Of a stretch of 64,000 nucleotides of DNA, positions 62,170 to 64,000 are shown one piece after another. A program made the translations under genes and the position numbers. The notes beneath the pieces are model-generated. The model was not told the origin of the DNA, did no database searches, and worked only from the letters and a program-made list of their open reading frames with translations. The DNA comes from Symbiodinium natans (lineage: Eukaryota > Sar > Dinophyceae > Suessiales > Symbiodiniaceae), in assembly GCA_905221605.1 (NCBI GenBank), contig CAJNDS010002213.1, positions 984,136-1,048,135 of the forward strand. Reading direction: 5' to 3'. Each line of letters starts with the position of its first letter. The first letter of the stretch is position 1.

Positions 62170-64000
62170 TTTAGATTGACAGGACCGCCCGGGTTTGAGA
62201 CCCCAACCCGCGAGCATCATGAGCATCAGCTGATAGCCAGCCCGCGTTTGAGACCCCAACCCCCGAGCATCATGAGCATCAGCTTGGGAGCTGGCCCGGG
62301 TTTGAGACCCCAACCCTTTGAAACCCCAACCCCCATGCATCATGAGCATCAGCTGGGAGCTGGCCCGGGTTTGAGACCCCAACCCCCGAGCATCATGAGC
62401 ATCAGCTGGGAGCTTGCCCGGGTTTGAGACCCCTAACCCGCGAGCATCATGAGCATCAGCTGGGAGCTGGCCCGGGTTTGAGACCCCAACCCCCGAGCAT
62501 CATGAGCATCAGCTGGGAGCTTGCCCGGGTTTGAGACCCAACCCCGAGCATCATGAGCATCAGCTGGGATCTGGCCCGGGTTTGAAACCCCTAACCCGCG
62601 AGCATCATGAGCATCAGCTGGGATCTGGCCCGGGTTTGAAACCCCTAACCCGCGAGCATCATGAGCATCAGCTGGGGTCTCAGCGCATCATGGGCATCAG
62701 CTGGGAGCTGGCCCGGGTTTGAGACCCCAACCCCCGAGCATCATGAGCATCAGCTTGGGAGCTGGCCCGGGTTTGAGACCCCCAACCCTTTGAAACCCCA
62801 ACCCCCGAGCATCATGAGCATCAGCTGGTTTGAGACATGAGCATCAGCTGGGAGCTTGCCCGGGTTTGCCCAACCCGCATCAGCTGGCCGCTGCCCGGGT
62901 TTGAGACCCCAACCCGCGAGCATCATGAGCATCAGCTGGCCGCTGCCCGGGTTTGAGACCCAACCCCCGAGCATCATGAGCATCAGCTGGCCGCTGCCCG
63001 GGTTTGAGACCCAACCCCCGAGCATCATGAGCATCAGCTGGAGCTGGCCCGGGTTTGAGACCCCAACCCCCCGAGCATCATGAGCATCAGCTGGGAGCTT
63101 GCCCGGGTTTGAAACCCCAACCCGCGAGCATCATGAGCATCAGCTGGCCGCTGCCCGGGTTTGAGACCCCAACCCCCGAGCATCATGAGCATCAGCTGGC
63201 CGCTGCCCGGGTTAGGGACCCCCGAGCATCATGAGCATCAGCTGGGAGCTGGCCCGGGTTTGAGACCCCAACCCCCGAGCAGCATATCAGCTGGCCGCTG
63301 CCCGGGTTTGAGACTCCAACCCCCGAGCATCATGAGCATCAGCTGGGAGCTTGGCCGGGTTTGAGACCCCAACCCCCGAGCATCATGAGCATCAGCTGGC
63401 CGCTGCCCGGGTTTGAGACCCCCAACCCCCGAGCATCAGCTGGGAGCTGGCCCGGGTTTGAGACCCCAACCCCCGAGCATCATGAGCATCAGCTGGCCGC
63501 TGCCCGGGTTTGAGACCCCAACCCTCGAGCATCATGAGCATCAGCTGGCCGCTGCCCGGGTTTGAGACCCCAACCCCGCCGAGCATCATGAGCATCAGCT
63601 GGCCGCTGCCCGGGTTTGAGACCCCCATCCCCGAGCATCATGAGCATCAGCTGGCCGCTGCCCGGGTTTGAGACTCCAACCCCCCGAGCATCATGAGCAT
63701 CAGCTGGCCGCTCCGGGTTTGAGACCCCAACCCCCCGAGCATCATGGGTTTGAGACCCCAACCCCCGAGCATCATGAGCATCAGCTGGGAGCTGGCCCGG
63801 GTTTGAGACCCCAACCCCCGAGCATCATGAGCATCAGCTGGCCGCTGCCCGGGTTTGAGACCCCAACCCCCGAGCATCATGAGCATCAGCTGGCACGGGC
63901 TTGCCCCCGAGCATCATGAGCATGAGCTGGCCGCTGCCCGGGTTTGAGACCCCAACCCCCGAGCATCATGAGCATGAGCTGGCCGCTGCCCGGGTTTTGA
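62170..64000. repeat. 52-bp satellite running off the window
   Basis: About 35 copies of GAGCATCATGAGCATCAGCTG followed by GGAGCTGGCCCGGGTTTGAG or GCCGCTGCCCGGGTTTGAG and ACCCCAACCCCC. The two spacer types are intermingled and some units are truncated. All ORFs here (EHHEHQL, MLMMLGGWG) are unit translations. Confidence 0.95.

Noticed and set aside
62170-64000. CRISPR-like or coding repeat array
   Set aside because: Units are contiguous without unique spacers, lengths vary freely and the frame is not kept; it is a satellite.

Overview
Organism and basis. This looks like dinoflagellate nuclear DNA (about 75% sure). The window is saturated with TTTAGGG/CCCTAAA heptamers, the telomere type of dinoflagellates and plants. 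It carries a nearly intact Ty1/copia retrotransposon of the kind that is abundant in dinoflagellates, and the LTR contains the last 11 bases of the conserved dinoflagellate spliced leader. Every host gene model I can build lies on the + strand, as expected from unidirectional dinoflagellate gene clusters. A run of 100 N at 32199-32298 marks a scaffold join.

Layout. Host sequence consists of small exon-sized islands (20-320 bp) separated by degenerate or perfect telomere-like arrays. Read with AG acceptors and donors that usually fall on the first array unit (exon|GTTTAGGG), many neighbouring islands join in a consistent reading phase. Multi-exon models: 2409-3645, 6168-6655, 7669-8712, 20670-21614, 24524-26765 (nine exons), 27757-28545, 35280-35712, 36278-37401, 43056-45960 (eight exons), 54002-54339, 55277-55970 and 58732-59261. 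I recognise none of these proteins, so they are left unnamed. The telomere-like arrays therefore look mainly like intron filler rather than chromosome ends.

The retrotransposon at 9215-18737 has 121-bp LTRs (120/121 identical), a 5-6 bp target duplication, a primer-binding site and a polypurine tract. It has four ORFs: a basic protein ending in a HAD-like domain, a coiled-coil protein, Gag plus protease with a CCCH finger, and Pol (integrase, a methyltransferase-like insert, reverse transcriptase, RNase H). One extra base in the integrase zinc finger splits Gag-Pol into two frames.

Other repeats. Two families of short terminal-inverted-repeat elements are scattered through introns. A 1.7/0.7-kb element occurs once in each orientation (32765-34449 and 53180-53856). 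A 1.5-kb array of fold-back hairpins lies at 48955-50470. There are AT-rich blocks at 29.2-30.4, 31.9-32.2 and 47.3-47.9 kb, many micro- and minisatellites, and a 52-bp satellite from 62.2 kb to the end. I see no rRNA or tRNA gene and no CRISPR array.
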